Shown here piece after piece: positions 7,360 to 16,010 of a DNA stretch of 59,629 nt (positions within the stretch are counted from its first letter, which is position 1; every line of letters begins with the position of its first letter). A model generated the notes under the pieces. It saw nothing but the letters and a program-made list of their open reading frames with translations. It ran no database searches and was not told where the DNA came from. This DNA comes from Desulfitibacter alkalitolerans DSM 16504 (GTDB lineage: Bacteria; Bacillota; DSM-16504; Desulfitibacterales; Desulfitibacteraceae). The translations under genes were made by a program, and so were the position numbers. The stretch covers positions 239,564 through 299,192 of the forward strand of contig NZ_KK211103.1 in the NCBI RefSeq assembly GCF_000620305.1. The letters are read 5' to 3'.

Positions 7360-8094
7360 TTAAATTTCTATAAGATGCTTCCAATAACGGGAAGGCATAA
7401 AGCTTTTTTGAAGTCTGGGATTCTTTCTTTCTCTTATAGCAATCTTATCAAAATATGTTTTCCATACCTTTTGATAGAGATATTCTTCTTCATCTATTGG
7501 TAAGGCTTGAGTAACCTCCAGCTCTGTCATTACCCATTCAGTTTGGTTATAAACTATGGCTGTCTTTCTTTTAATATCGTGGATAATCCAGTTTTGATCT
7601 GACATCCTCCTGGCAAAATGAGGAGCTATTAAAGCAATAACATTGTGATCCGGTTCCATTGACGCGTAATAGACATCCCCTCTAATCAACCTGAACCTGA
7701 TAAGTCCCAGCATTCTATGCTTTTCCCTGGCTACTTTCTTGCAGATCTCATGAAGCCTGGAGACAGTCTCATGAGAATAATTTCCATCTACATATTTGCC
7801 CATTTTTAAGCCAAGCTTTAAATAATTATAAATAAGCGTATCCCCATTGTCTGTTTCAGAGAGAAAAGCATAGTAAACATTTTTTAAAGCGGTGAAGGAG
7901 ATCCTTTCCTTAATAGCATTAAAGACCTTATCGGCTTTATCATTGTCTGAGTAGATATAAATGGGTTGGGAGAATAGATTCTGACTATAGTCCCATTCCT
8001 TTAATATCTGCCCAGGCTTTTCTTTCTGGTAAAAGGCTTCATAGACAGCAGTCAGCAGGCCAGAGAAGGTGCCATCATAAATATATACTATCAT
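7360..8094 (-). CDS. TIGR03915-type DNA metabolism protein
   Basis: A 244-residue member of the family known as probable DNA metabolism protein (DUF4130), which nearly always sits beside a matching radical SAM protein, as here. Typical features are the opening IYDGTFSGLLTAVYEAFYQK, the central RFRLIRGDVYYASMEPDHNV, HFARRMSDQNWIIHD, and the C-terminal RYWKHLIEI. Some relatives are fused to uracil-DNA-glycosylase-type domains, which is the basis for the presumed role in DNA repair or modification; no reaction has been established to my knowledge. It lies 29 bases downstream of the radical SAM gene on the same strand. The start ATG at 8094 fits the family start. Confidence 0.88.
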   Translation of the reverse strand: MIVYIYDGTFSGLLTAVYEAFYQKEKPGQILKEWDYSQNLFSQPIYIYSDNDKADKVFNAIKERISFTALKNVYYAFLSETDNGDTLIYNYLKLGLKMGKYVDGNYSHETVSRLHEICKKVAREKHRMLGLIRFRLIRGDVYYASMEPDHNVIALIAPHFARRMSDQNWIIHDIKRKTAIVYNQTEWVMTELEVTQALPIDEEEYLYQKVWKTYFDKIAIRERKNPRLQKSFMPSRYWKHLIEI

Positions 8095-8123
8095 GTAACC
8101 ACTTCCTAAATAATGAATAGCTG

Positions 8124-9389
8124 TTAGCAGCCTAAGAACTCTTCAGTGAAGATAGTAAGCTGATTAGATGCCTGGGAAAAGGTCCTCTTGGTATTTGTAA
8201 TGGATAGTCTAATGAGCTCCTCGTTAAGTCCCCTTTCCCCATAGTATTTCCCCTGGCAGGTGATAAAGTGGCGAGCCCTTTTTAAAACCACTCCAATTCT
8301 GCTTAGACCGTCAAAGGTTAGGGCTTTTACCCTCCTGGCAGCTAGTATTTTTCTGGCAGAAATTACTCCAATACCCGGCACCCTCAAAAGCATCTCATAG
8401 TCTGCCTTGTTTACCTCAACTGGGAAAAGATGCAGGTTCCTTAAAGCCCAGTCACTTTTAGGGTCCAGATTAAGATCCAGATTAGGATGCTTTTCGTCAA
8501 GGATTTCTTCGGCTTTAAAACCATAAAACCGCAGCAGCCAGTCTGCCTGATACAGTCTATTTTCTCGAACCATGGGCGGGCTTGCTATTGCTGGTAATAA
8601 TGAGCTTTGGGTATTCACCGGGACATATGCTGAATAATAAACCCTTTTTAAGCCAAATCTTCCATATAAACCCTGGGTTAAATTCAGTACATGTAGGTCA
8701 TCATCAGGAGTAGCTCCTACTATAAGCTGGGTGCTTTGACCAGCAGGCACAAAGGGGAGAGCTTTTTTGAAAGTCTTCCTCTCTTCTCTAACCTCTTTAA
8801 TTCTAGTGGAAATAAGCCCCATTGAGCCTATTATGGAAGACTTATTCTTCTGGGGAGCGAGCATACTCAAGCTCTTTCCAGTAGGCAGTTCAATATTTAC
8901 ACTCATCCTATCAGCATATTGCCCTGCCAGTGAGATTAATCTGCTATCGGCACCTGGAATAGCCTTTACATGGATGTAGCCGTTAAAGCCCTTGTTCTCT
9001 CTTAATAGCCTCATAGCTTTTATAAGCTGCTCCATTGTATAGTCAGGATTCTTAATGATGCCTGAGCTTAGAAATAAACCTTCAATATAGTTGCGTCTGT
9101 AAAAGTTTATGGTAAGCTCAGCAAGTTCTTCAGGAGTAAAAGCTGCCCTTGGAATATCATTAGAGTGTCTGTTGACACAGTAAACACAGTCATAGATACA
9201 ATAGTTGGTGTACAGTATCTTTAACAGGGAGATACACCTTCCGTCTTCTGACCAGCTGTGGCAAATTCCTGCATAAGCACCATTTCCTAAGCCGCCCTTG
9301 GTATTTTTTCTTTTGCTGCCGCTTGAGGAACAGGACACATCGTACTTTGCACTTTCTGACAAGATTTCAACCTTTCTTTCAAGGTTCAT
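8124..9389 (-). CDS. Putative DNA repair/modification radical SAM protein
   Basis: A 421-residue radical SAM protein of the TIGR03916 type. The cluster motif is CIYDCVYC (CX3CX2C), and other family marks are KYDVSCSSSGS near the N-terminus and the Gly-rich GGLGNGAYAGICHSW. Near residues 335-360 the segment LLRVPGIGVISARKILAARR is a helix-hairpin-helix, a non-sequence-specific DNA-binding element, which supports action on DNA. ATG at 9389 is chosen over TTG at 9422 because family proteins begin at about MNLERKVEIL; the nearby site (GGAG) is close. It is the first gene of a two-gene operon with the DUF4130 protein. The substrate lesion or modification is unknown. Confidence 0.88.
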   Translation of the reverse strand: MNLERKVEILSESAKYDVSCSSSGSKRKNTKGGLGNGAYAGICHSWSEDGRCISLLKILYTNYCIYDCVYCVNRHSNDIPRAAFTPEELAELTINFYRRNYIEGLFLSSGIIKNPDYTMEQLIKAMRLLRENKGFNGYIHVKAIPGADSRLISLAGQYADRMSVNIELPTGKSLSMLAPQKNKSSIIGSMGLISTRIKEVREERKTFKKALPFVPAGQSTQLIVGATPDDDLHVLNLTQGLYGRFGLKRVYYSAYVPVNTQSSLLPAIASPPMVRENRLYQADWLLRFYGFKAEEILDEKHPNLDLNLDPKSDWALRNLHLFPVEVNKADYEMLLRVPGIGVISARKILAARRVKALTFDGLSRIGVVLKRARHFITCQGKYYGERGLNEELIRLSITNTKRTFSQASNQLTIFTEEFLGC

Positions 9390-9480
9390 TTCTCCATTAC
9401 CCCTTAGAGTGAAACTTGCCAATTTATTGGCCTAGCATTATTTTAACATTAAAGCAGGCCAAAATCAAAACATATGTTCT

Positions 9481-9765
9481 GTGGATATTATTTATGTGGT
9501 GTCTATTTACAGTCCCTTTTGCAGGAAGCTCACAATAACAACTATCAACAGGCTGTTATTTTTGGAGCCGGCGGTGGCTTTAATTCCCACATTTTTTACC
9601 CAAGGGAAAGTGAGCTGGATAACAAATGCAGCACGGGAGATGAATGAATTATTAAGCCATGGTACCACCCTGGATTCCAAAATGCTCATGGCAATCAATA
9701 ACAAGTCATGGGCTGCTGTATTTAGAAGAATTGAAGATATATTTCAAAAATTAGAGCTGCTATGA
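9481..9765 (+). pseudogene. Unrecognised fragment, 3' end of a gene
   Basis: The only plus-strand frame in this gap is 94 codons without a convincing start or ribosome site. It contains a protein-like C-terminal part (KVSWITNAAREMNELLSHGT then SWAAVFRRIEDIFQKLELL), while its first 30 residues do not look coding. A second frame over 9515-9650 is also open (YQQAVIFGAGGGFNSHIFYP), so a frameshifted remnant is plausible. I do not recognise the family, and it may be spurious. Its stop lies inside the terminator of the opposing operon. Confidence 0.25.
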
Positions 9766-9782
9766 TATTATAGCAGCTCTAA
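9751..9782 (-). terminator. Terminator of the respiratory operon
   Basis: TTAGAGCTGCTAT (9751-9763) and ATAGCAGCTCTAA (9770-9782) form a perfect 13-bp stem. Read on the minus strand it is followed by TTTTTG, just after the end of the NrfD gene at 9787. Confidence 0.8.
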
Positions 9783-9786
9783 TGCT

Positions 9787-10959
9787 TTAAACTTGCTGAC
9801 TTTCTTTATGGATGGAAGCAGCAATCTTATTATTAGCCTTACTTTCAGGACTACCAGAAGAGCCTAATGATAGATTCAGGCTTCCATATATGTATATCAA
9901 AATTGATACAGCCAAAGCCCCAAAAATTATTGCCCACTCATGAAGTGTACTTGTGTAATACTCTACAGGTATTCCAAATGGTTGATTCAACTGCCCACTA
10001 ATTATTAAAATATGCTTATCTACATACATGCCTATTAAAACCATTAATCCGGCCGCAGCAAAATAACTTTCATTCCTGGTCGATGGGTTTAGCAAGAGGA
10101 TAAAGGGAATTAAGATACCCACACCAACATAAAGCAGCCAAAACTGCATTCCGTAGGGACTACCGATAACATATGAAGTATCAGGCACATTAGCAAAGTA
10201 TACAGTAATTAATCTCCATATTGTGAAAAGCAAGGCTACTGCTAACAATACTGTTAATATCGTGGATAATTCTTTAATGGCACGCTGCAGGTCCTCTTCA
10301 ATGACTTTTTTCTTCACCTTGTATGTCATGATTGTTCCTAATATCATGGCAGCTATCCCTGATATAACTGCAGAAAAGACAAAAAATACAGGGGTTCCAC
10401 TACCAAACCACAAGGGCTTATCTAGAATTACTCCAAAAATTCCCCCTAAAATACTAGTTGCTGATACAGCAGCAATTAAGGTTATTATGGAAGCAGCCTT
10501 TACAATCCTTTTGTAATTGTGATGTATAGCCCAGAATTCAAAAATTAAAAGCACCAGATAAACTGCATATACTGCACCCATCCACCACATGGGAGAGGCA
10601 AAATTAGGAGAAGTAATGAAATAAAAGATCCTGTCTATCCTACCTATATCCATGGCTAGCATGCCTAAAGCAGGTATTAAAATAGATATGGCTAAAAAGT
10701 GCGCCCTTTTCTGCAAAAGCTGAAATCGATGTATTTCTAAGACTTCAAAAAAGTTAGCTGTTAAACATAGCCCACTTGCAGTAAGTGCTAAAAATATGTA
10801 GGCGGCTATTAAAATATTCCAGCCTACCTGATCTGTAGTGCCAAATACAGTATGACCTTTTAAAAAAACAGCAGACCCTAGATACATACTCACAGCAAGA
10901 ACAACAAAAAGCAGCACCAATCCAATTATCAAACTTTGAGAATACTTTTTCCCAACCAT
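9787..10959 (-). CDS. nrfD: NrfD/PsrC-type quinol-oxidising membrane subunit
   Basis: A 390-residue polytopic protein with about ten hydrophobic segments, of the NrfD/PsrC/DmsC superfamily. These subunits exchange electrons between the membrane menaquinone pool and an attached Fe-S protein. Family features are the early acidic and small-residue helix (NILIAAYIFLALTASGLCLT), MLAMDIGRIDRIFYFITSPN, the SPMWWMGAVYAVYLVLLIFE helix, and the late YTSTLHEWAIIFG. ATG at 10959 is preferred over TTG at 10962; GGGAGG lies 9 nt upstream. It directly follows the Fe-S gene (25-nt gap), so the two form a module. No catalytic Mo subunit accompanies them; the partner on the outside is presumably the pentaheme cytochrome. 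Confidence 0.88.
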   Translation of the reverse strand: MVGKKYSQSLIIGLVLLFVVLAVSMYLGSAVFLKGHTVFGTTDQVGWNILIAAYIFLALTASGLCLTANFFEVLEIHRFQLLQKRAHFLAISILIPALGMLAMDIGRIDRIFYFITSPNFASPMWWMGAVYAVYLVLLIFEFWAIHHNYKRIVKAASIITLIAAVSATSILGGIFGVILDKPLWFGSGTPVFFVFSAVISGIAAMILGTIMTYKVKKKVIEEDLQRAIKELSTILTVLLAVALLFTIWRLITVYFANVPDTSYVIGSPYGMQFWLLYVGVGILIPFILLLNPSTRNESYFAAAGLMVLIGMYVDKHILIISGQLNQPFGIPVEYYTSTLHEWAIIFGALAVSILIYIYGSLNLSLGSSGSPESKANNKIAASIHKESQQV

Positions 10960-10984
10960 CAATTATTTCCTCCCATCCACATGT

Positions 10985-11704
10985 CTAGGATAGCAACCCA
11001 TAATAAATTTGAGGTCTAGTTAACTTTTCTTTTTTCAATTGAATTCCATTTCTTTCAACAATTAGTCTGGAAACATCACTTTTTGGGTCATTAAGATCTC
11101 CAAAAACTCTAGCTCCAGTAGGACACCATTCATTACAGGCAGTTATCAATTTACCCCCATCTATCCGGTGCTGGCAGAAGGTGCATTTAATAACTGTTCC
11201 TCCTACATGTACTCCCAGGGGATGCTCTTTTTTATAGGAAAAGGGAGGCTGCTTGTTAAACATCCTAACCCTATATGGGCAGGCCTGCATGCAGTACTTA
11301 CACCCAATACATTTGGTATTGTCTTGAACTACCAAACCATCTGCCCTTTTATATGTTGCCTTTACAGGGCATACATGGGCACAAACTGGGTTCTCGCAGT
11401 GCATGCATAAAAGAGGCTTGTAGTAAGGTCTAGCATTAGGACCTTCACCTATTGTCATTTCTAAAACCCTGTTGGGTGTTATTCCTTCAGGCATTTGATT
11501 TTCCCTGATACACGCCATGGTACAGGCATTGCAGCCAATACATTTTTCCAAATCTATAAACATACCATATCTAGCATTTGGATTTCCCTGGGCAGCTGCC
11601 ATACTGCCCCTTGTAATCAGATTGGGTATACTGCTGGCACCCACAAATGCCAGCAGACCTAATGACCCAGAATATTTAAGGAATTTCCTTCTGCTGCAGT
11701 TCAA
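10985..11704 (-). CDS. nrfC: Tat-exported four-cluster ferredoxin-like protein
   Basis: A 239-residue DmsB/NrfC/PsrB-type electron-transfer subunit. The N-terminus carries a twin-arginine signal (SRRKFLKYSG plus a hydrophobic stretch), so the protein is folded inside and moved to the outer face of the membrane. Sixteen Cys lie in four groups: CIGCNACTMAC, CMHCENPVCAHVCP, CIGCKYCMQACP, and CTFCQHR with CNEWCP, enough for four [4Fe-4S] clusters. The start is TTG at 11704 with GAGGTGA upstream; GTG at 11713 would overlap that site. It would relay electrons between NrfD and the cytochrome encoded just upstream. The gene symbol refers to the family; a nitrite-reducing role is not implied. Confidence 0.88.
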   Translation of the reverse strand: MNCSRRKFLKYSGSLGLLAFVGASSIPNLITRGSMAAAQGNPNARYGMFIDLEKCIGCNACTMACIRENQMPEGITPNRVLEMTIGEGPNARPYYKPLLCMHCENPVCAHVCPVKATYKRADGLVVQDNTKCIGCKYCMQACPYRVRMFNKQPPFSYKKEHPLGVHVGGTVIKCTFCQHRIDGGKLITACNEWCPTGARVFGDLNDPKSDVSRLIVERNGIQLKKEKLTRPQIYYGLLS

Positions 11705-11760
11705 AAGTATCACCTCACTTGAATTTAGTGCATTTAGTTAACAGGCTTTTATAGAGATTA

Positions 11761-12744
11761 CTATAATTCATTACCAGTTAAATAATTATAAGATTCTTTA
11801 AGGAGAGATTTTGCATATAAGGGGTTATGAACCCCATAGCTTCCATCCTTTTTAACAATTCGCCAGTTGTAGGTGGCTACATAGGCTTCGTGGGGAATAT
11901 CTGTCATTACCTCTCCATTATTGTCATAAAATATGAACGCACCGCCGGCTGCATCAATTTTTGATGCTCCTGCAGCATCCAGAATTGCCAGCTCAAGCTT
12001 ATCAAGCATTACTTTAATCTCATCCTGCAAACCACCAATATTGTATGTACCTGATACATCAGTGTGGCAGCTTGCACAAGTCTGGTCATAGTAAGCCATA
12101 TCCATTGCAAATGTATGTTTCCTATATCCATCCTCAGTTTCTGGCATATGGCAGGCTACACAACTATCCTCTATTGTTGCATGGGCTATGGATACTATAT
12201 ACTCTCTTCCAGGTATCTCCATTCCGCCTTTTCCCGTTAACAATGCAGCATTCATACCATAATGTGGATAAGTGTATCTTTGAAGTTCACCTGCTTCTGA
12301 TTGAGCAAATAAATGAGATGGATTCCTATTACTGTTGTGACAGGATGCACATACTGCTCCCAATCCGGCCTCAAAGGGTTCACTCATAAAAGGCAGCTCT
12401 GTCAACCCAGTGGACATTCTTTCCTTGCCAAACCCTGTATGACAAGCCTGACAATCAATACCTGTTTGATGTGGTGGTTCAAAAGCTTTATCTGTATATT
12501 CTAATTGATCAGCAAAGCCAACACCATCGTGGCATTTAGCACAACCGATTCCTCTATCTGCAGTAGCTACTATTGCATAGCTGTGGGAAGAGGACTTCCA
12601 CTCATCCGATATTAATTCTGTTACCTCTAGTGATGAGATTCCTCCCTTGTCTTGATCCATGCTGACAGGTTCATTTTGTCCACAAGCAGTTATAGAAAAC
12701 AAAAGAAACAACAGCATGACTGTAAAAACCAAACCTTTTTTCAT
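11761..12744 (-). CDS. Pentaheme cytochrome c lipoprotein
   Basis: A 327-residue exported lipoprotein: a signal peptide ends in the lipobox ITAC, with Cys21 as the lipidated residue. Five CXXCH haem sites are visible: CAKCH 68-72, CQACH 98-102, CASCH 132-136, CVACH 195-199 and CASCH 223-227. Further His at about 54, 92, 144, 161, 188 and 210 could supply the second axial ligands. It lacks the CXXCK site of NrfA nitrite reductase and the eight-haem pattern of Otr or MccA. The last 100 residues have no haem site. In a cell without an outer membrane it would sit on the outer face of the cytoplasmic membrane, taking electrons from the Fe-S/NrfD pair. Its terminal acceptor is unknown. ccsA and resB upstream would attach the haems. 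Confidence 0.9.
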   Translation of the reverse strand: MKKGLVFTVMLLFLLFSITACGQNEPVSMDQDKGGISSLEVTELISDEWKSSSHSYAIVATADRGIGCAKCHDGVGFADQLEYTDKAFEPPHQTGIDCQACHTGFGKERMSTGLTELPFMSEPFEAGLGAVCASCHNSNRNPSHLFAQSEAGELQRYTYPHYGMNAALLTGKGGMEIPGREYIVSIAHATIEDSCVACHMPETEDGYRKHTFAMDMAYYDQTCASCHTDVSGTYNIGGLQDEIKVMLDKLELAILDAAGASKIDAAGGAFIFYDNNGEVMTDIPHEAYVATYNWRIVKKDGSYGVHNPLYAKSLLKESYNYLTGNEL

Positions 12745-12777
12745 TCATTGGTCCTCCCTTTCAAATTAAATTATTTA

Positions 12778-13617
12778 CTATTGGTAGCTGTGCAGGCCCG
12801 GCAGAAAAACATTTACTCCAATGTAAGTGAATAGGACACAAGCAAAACCAAAAACTGCAAACCAGGCGGCTTTTCTACCACCCCAACCCCGTGTAAATCT
12901 AGCATGCAAATATATTGCATAAACAAACCATGTTATTAGAGACCAGGTTTCTTTTGGATCCCACCCCCAATACCTGCCCCAGGCCTGTTCTGCCCAGATA
13001 GCACCTGTTAAAATACATAGGGTAAGAAATAAGAAACCAAAGGCAATTGTTTTATATATAAAATCATCAAGAATAGTCAGATCGGGAAACTTCTGGACTA
13101 CAATTCCCAGCTTTCCCTTTTCCTCGCTGTATGACCTGTATAGATACATCAGTGCAAGACCGCAGGCAACTGCAAAAGCACCATAGGAGAAAATTGCAGT
13201 TCCTACGTGGAGCTTAAGCCACCAGCTTTGTAATGCTGGCATGAGGGGCCTGATGTCCTTGGGCAGGGTTGATGCATAACCTATTATCAGCAGGGCAAAG
13301 GGCATTACAAAGGCACCAAAGACCTGGAATTTTGATTTGTAACGAAACTCAATGAACAAATAACACAGCACAATACCCCATGCAAAGACATTAGCAAATT
13401 CAAACTGATTGCTCAAAGGTGCCCTGCCTGCCTCGATGGTTCTTAAAACCAGGGCTATGGTGTGGGCAGTAATACCAATTACAGCCAGGTACTTTGCCAC
13501 CTTGCCGGCATTTGTTCGATTATTTACAACATAGAGAAAATAAGCTATAGTTGCTGCTACATAAAGAATAAATGTAGCATTAAAAAACATTTCCTCCCAA
13601 AAAATTACAAGTTCCAT
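12778..13617 (-). CDS. ccsA: Cytochrome c assembly protein CcsA
   Basis: A 279-residue membrane protein of the CcsA/ResC family, the haem-handling half of the system II cytochrome c synthetase. The WWD domain is present as WGRYWGWDPKETWSLITWF at about residues 215-233, and conserved His residues for haem lie around it (LKLHVGTAIFSYGAF, YLHARFTRGW). About eight membrane segments. Its ATG shares one base with the resB stop (TAATG), so the two are coupled. It joins haem to CXXCH sites outside the membrane, here most directly for the pentaheme lipoprotein encoded next. Confidence 0.93.
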   Translation of the reverse strand: MELVIFWEEMFFNATFILYVAATIAYFLYVVNNRTNAGKVAKYLAVIGITAHTIALVLRTIEAGRAPLSNQFEFANVFAWGIVLCYLFIEFRYKSKFQVFGAFVMPFALLIIGYASTLPKDIRPLMPALQSWWLKLHVGTAIFSYGAFAVACGLALMYLYRSYSEEKGKLGIVVQKFPDLTILDDFIYKTIAFGFLFLTLCILTGAIWAEQAWGRYWGWDPKETWSLITWFVYAIYLHARFTRGWGGRKAAWFAVFGFACVLFTYIGVNVFLPGLHSYQ

Positions 13618-14918
13618 TATTTGACCTCCCCTATCTTGGATAATTCCTTGTGCAGCTTTTCAAATTCAAGCTCAAAACCCACTTTATTTCTACGACTTGT
13701 ACCTGCAAAAATAATTTGCCCGTTGGTATCTTTACCAGAATACAACCAGACTCTTCTGGGATACATGTAGAAACTCATTATTAATCCCAAGGTCAAAAGG
13801 ATAGAAGCAGCTAGAGCTAGTGGTTTACCAGGCTGTTTTATAATTTGAAAGCCGGTATAGTTCTTGAAACCAGTAAACTCCATTGTATGCCCATGAAACA
13901 GCTCCATTACCTGGTTTAAGGGTTCAATATAATACTGCTGCCCAATCAGCTGTCCATCCCCACTAAATATTTGAAAGGCTACCATTGGGTTAGCTGGATA
14001 TTGGGTTCTTGTTATGGGAGTACCATCCCTTGTCATGGTAAAGTCCGGGAAAAAACGAAGAATGGAAATATGAATTCCAAGACCCTCATAGAAACCTGAT
14101 TGACCCGGCACTAATAACATTGTTTTTCTTTCATCTGTGGCAGGGTTATGGAATTCAATATCTACTCCCCAGCCATAGGTTGACTGATAAAAGTTAACTC
14201 CCTTGTATCTCAAGGGTCTATTAACATAAATTGTTTCCTGCTTAATCTCACTGTCATCTTCTCTATCTATAACTGTTAATGTGCTGTAGTACTGCTCTAT
14301 GGTTCTATGGGCATCGTCCCTGTATCTTATTTCAAAGTCATCTATGCGAACATCAAAGCCCTGATCCTGTAAATGTATTGTTTCACCTGGAAAGCCACCT
14401 TGAAAATCTGAAAAACCTCCTAATATACCAATCAGACCTGCAAGGAGAATTAATATTAAGCTTACATGTGTAACCAAAGATCCCAGGTACCCAAAGCGTC
14501 CCTTGTCTGCACTAATTAAAAAACCTCCATCTTTAACTTCAACCCTGGTTCTGTATCCTTTTTTCTTTAATGAGTTTTCTAGATGGCCTGCTTTTTCTGG
14601 TGCTGCTGCATAATGCAGAGTTGTTTGTTTGTGCAAGGATTTTAAATATGTTAAATCTACATTTGATTTAATGTTGGACACTTGCTCCCAGAGTTTGGGA
14701 AATCTATTAATACTGCACACCAGCAGGTTAAGCCCTGTTATACCCAGCAATCCAATAAACCACCACGAGCTATATACTCTTTCCATGGCGGGCTGATGCT
14801 CCAAGAATGTAGCAGCATATATTGAAACAGCAGTAAGAATCAGTAATAATATTAGCCCTACCTTCATAGAACTAAAAAACTGCCATATTTTATTATTTTT
14901 ATTTGGGTTATTTGTCAC
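13617..14918 (-). CDS. resB: Cytochrome c biogenesis protein ResB
   Basis: A 433-residue ResB/Ccs1 protein, the partner of CcsA in system II. An N-terminal membrane part (VGLILLLILTAVSIYAATFL, then a second helix at about 55-70), a third helix near 145-165, a large external domain (FDVRIDDFEIRYRDDAHRTI, then YYSTLTVIDREDDSEIKQET, VNRPLRYKGVNFYQSTYGWG), and a final helix at about 375-395 match the family. VNxPLxYKGxxFYQSxYG is its most recognisable block. It is the first biogenesis gene, about 175 nt after the response regulator on the same strand; that gap has two palindromes that may be control sites. Confidence 0.93.
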   Translation of the reverse strand: MTNNPNKNNKIWQFFSSMKVGLILLLILTAVSIYAATFLEHQPAMERVYSSWWFIGLLGITGLNLLVCSINRFPKLWEQVSNIKSNVDLTYLKSLHKQTTLHYAAAPEKAGHLENSLKKKGYRTRVEVKDGGFLISADKGRFGYLGSLVTHVSLILILLAGLIGILGGFSDFQGGFPGETIHLQDQGFDVRIDDFEIRYRDDAHRTIEQYYSTLTVIDREDDSEIKQETIYVNRPLRYKGVNFYQSTYGWGVDIEFHNPATDERKTMLLVPGQSGFYEGLGIHISILRFFPDFTMTRDGTPITRTQYPANPMVAFQIFSGDGQLIGQQYYIEPLNQVMELFHGHTMEFTGFKNYTGFQIIKQPGKPLALAASILLTLGLIMSFYMYPRRVWLYSGKDTNGQIIFAGTSRRNKVGFELEFEKLHKELSKIGEVK

Positions 14919-15035
14919 TTGATCACATCCAGTCTAATGGAGAATTTTAATCTAAATTAAAATCAGTTATTAAAAATCTTTAAAGACCTTTACCCAAATA
15001 TCCTATTATTTATTACTTATACTAATTTATGCAAT

Positions 15036-15087
15036 TAGGATAATTTATCCTAGATGCATTTAGGCAAATGTGTTAGTACAATTGTAC
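15036..15087. promoter_or_regulatory. Two palindromes upstream of resB
   Basis: TAGGATAA-T-TTATCCTA (15036-15052) is a perfect 8+1+8 palindrome, and GTACAATTGTAC (15076-15087) is a perfect 12-bp palindrome 23 bases away. Both lie in the gap between the response regulator and resB. They are candidate operators, perhaps for the neighbouring NarL-type regulator, but they do not match a site that I can name. They could also be read-through or attenuation structures. Confidence 0.4.
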
Positions 15088-15094
15088 CTGTTTT

Positions 15095-15748
15095 TTAGGA
15101 CATGTTGGGTGTGGTGAAGAGTTTCCTATGCTCAACATAGTATGCAGCTGCCTGGGCCCTATTGCTCAAGTCTAGTTTTTTCATTATCCTACTCAAATGA
15201 TTTCTTACAGTTTTTTCACTTAAATAAAGGATACATCCTATTTCCTTATTGGTTTTTCCTTCTGAAACTAGTTCTAGTACTTTTAGCTCCTGGGGTGATA
15301 ACTTGTCCAGATTATCATTGTTTTTGCTGCTGTCTTTAATAAAATTTAATACTTTTCCTGTTATATTAGGATCTAAAAGGGATTCACCCTTGGCAACTCT
15401 TTGTATTGCATCTACTAAAGAATTCCCCTTAATCTCCTTTAATACAAATCCCGAAGCACCTGCCATGATAGAATCTATTACTATTTCATCATCAGGAAAA
15501 GAAGTGAGCATTATAATTTTCACATCTGGAAACTGTTCATGAATGGCCTTGCATGCATCTACACCGCTGCCATCAGGCAGCCTTACATCCATTAAAATCA
15601 CATCAGGCCTAACCTGTGCTGCTTTTGCAACTGCATCCTTTAACGTACCTGCTTCAGCAACAAATGTTAGATTATCATGGTTAGCCAACAAACCTTTTAG
15701 GCCTAGCCGCACCAACTCATGATCATCAACAATCATTACCTTTGGCAT
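15095..15748 (-). CDS. NarL/FixJ-type response regulator
   Basis: A 217-residue two-component regulator: receiver domain 1-120 with acidic pocket Asp8-Asp9 and phosphoacceptor Asp54 (ILMDVRLPDG), and a LuxR-type helix-turn-helix at about 148-205 (LSPQELKVLELVSEGKTNKE then LSEKTVRNHLSRIMKKLDL). ATG at 15748 is preceded by GGAGGGAG. No histidine kinase gene is adjacent, so its sensor lies elsewhere or has been lost. It is the first gene on the strand that continues into resB-ccsA and the cytochrome, Fe-S and NrfD genes, which makes control of that respiratory module likely (inference). Confidence 0.9.
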   Translation of the reverse strand: MPKVMIVDDHELVRLGLKGLLANHDNLTFVAEAGTLKDAVAKAAQVRPDVILMDVRLPDGSGVDACKAIHEQFPDVKIIMLTSFPDDEIVIDSIMAGASGFVLKEIKGNSLVDAIQRVAKGESLLDPNITGKVLNFIKDSSKNNDNLDKLSPQELKVLELVSEGKTNKEIGCILYLSEKTVRNHLSRIMKKLDLSNRAQAAAYYVEHRKLFTTPNMS

Positions 15749-16010
15749 CTTGACTCCCTCCTTTTTAAGTAATTTCTTGGGGGTTTTCCTTTTTTACTTA
15801 CTGCAACTAAACCCTATTAAATTATCTTCTATAGATATGTTAAAATCACCTTTATCCATAAAAAGTTTCAATTTTTGAATAATCTCCTGTATAGGAAGAA
15901 ATCAAATATAAAAAATATTAATTATTATTATACCTTTTTACTTCACCCATGGGTGATGAAATTTCTGTGAATTATCTTCTTTGCATATTAACCTTATTAA
16001 ATAGGCTGGA
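15749..16010. other. Divergent intergenic region
   Basis: This separates the minus-strand respiratory operon from the plus-strand ftsEX operon. On the minus strand, about 15795-15895, a short open stretch after a TGA reads EIIQKLKLFMDKGDFNISIE and ends GFSCSK. It looks coding but has no start, so it may be the tail of a lost gene. No unambiguous promoter was found in either direction. Confidence 0.35.

Noticed and set aside
11761-12744. NrfA-type nitrite reductase
   Set aside because: Five haem sites are present, but all are CXXCH; the CXXCK catalytic site and the NrfA length are missing.
9787-12744. Complete molybdoenzyme (DmsA/PsrA-type) complex
   Set aside because: Fe-S and NrfD subunits are present, but there is no Mo-pterin catalytic gene in the operon or elsewhere in the window.
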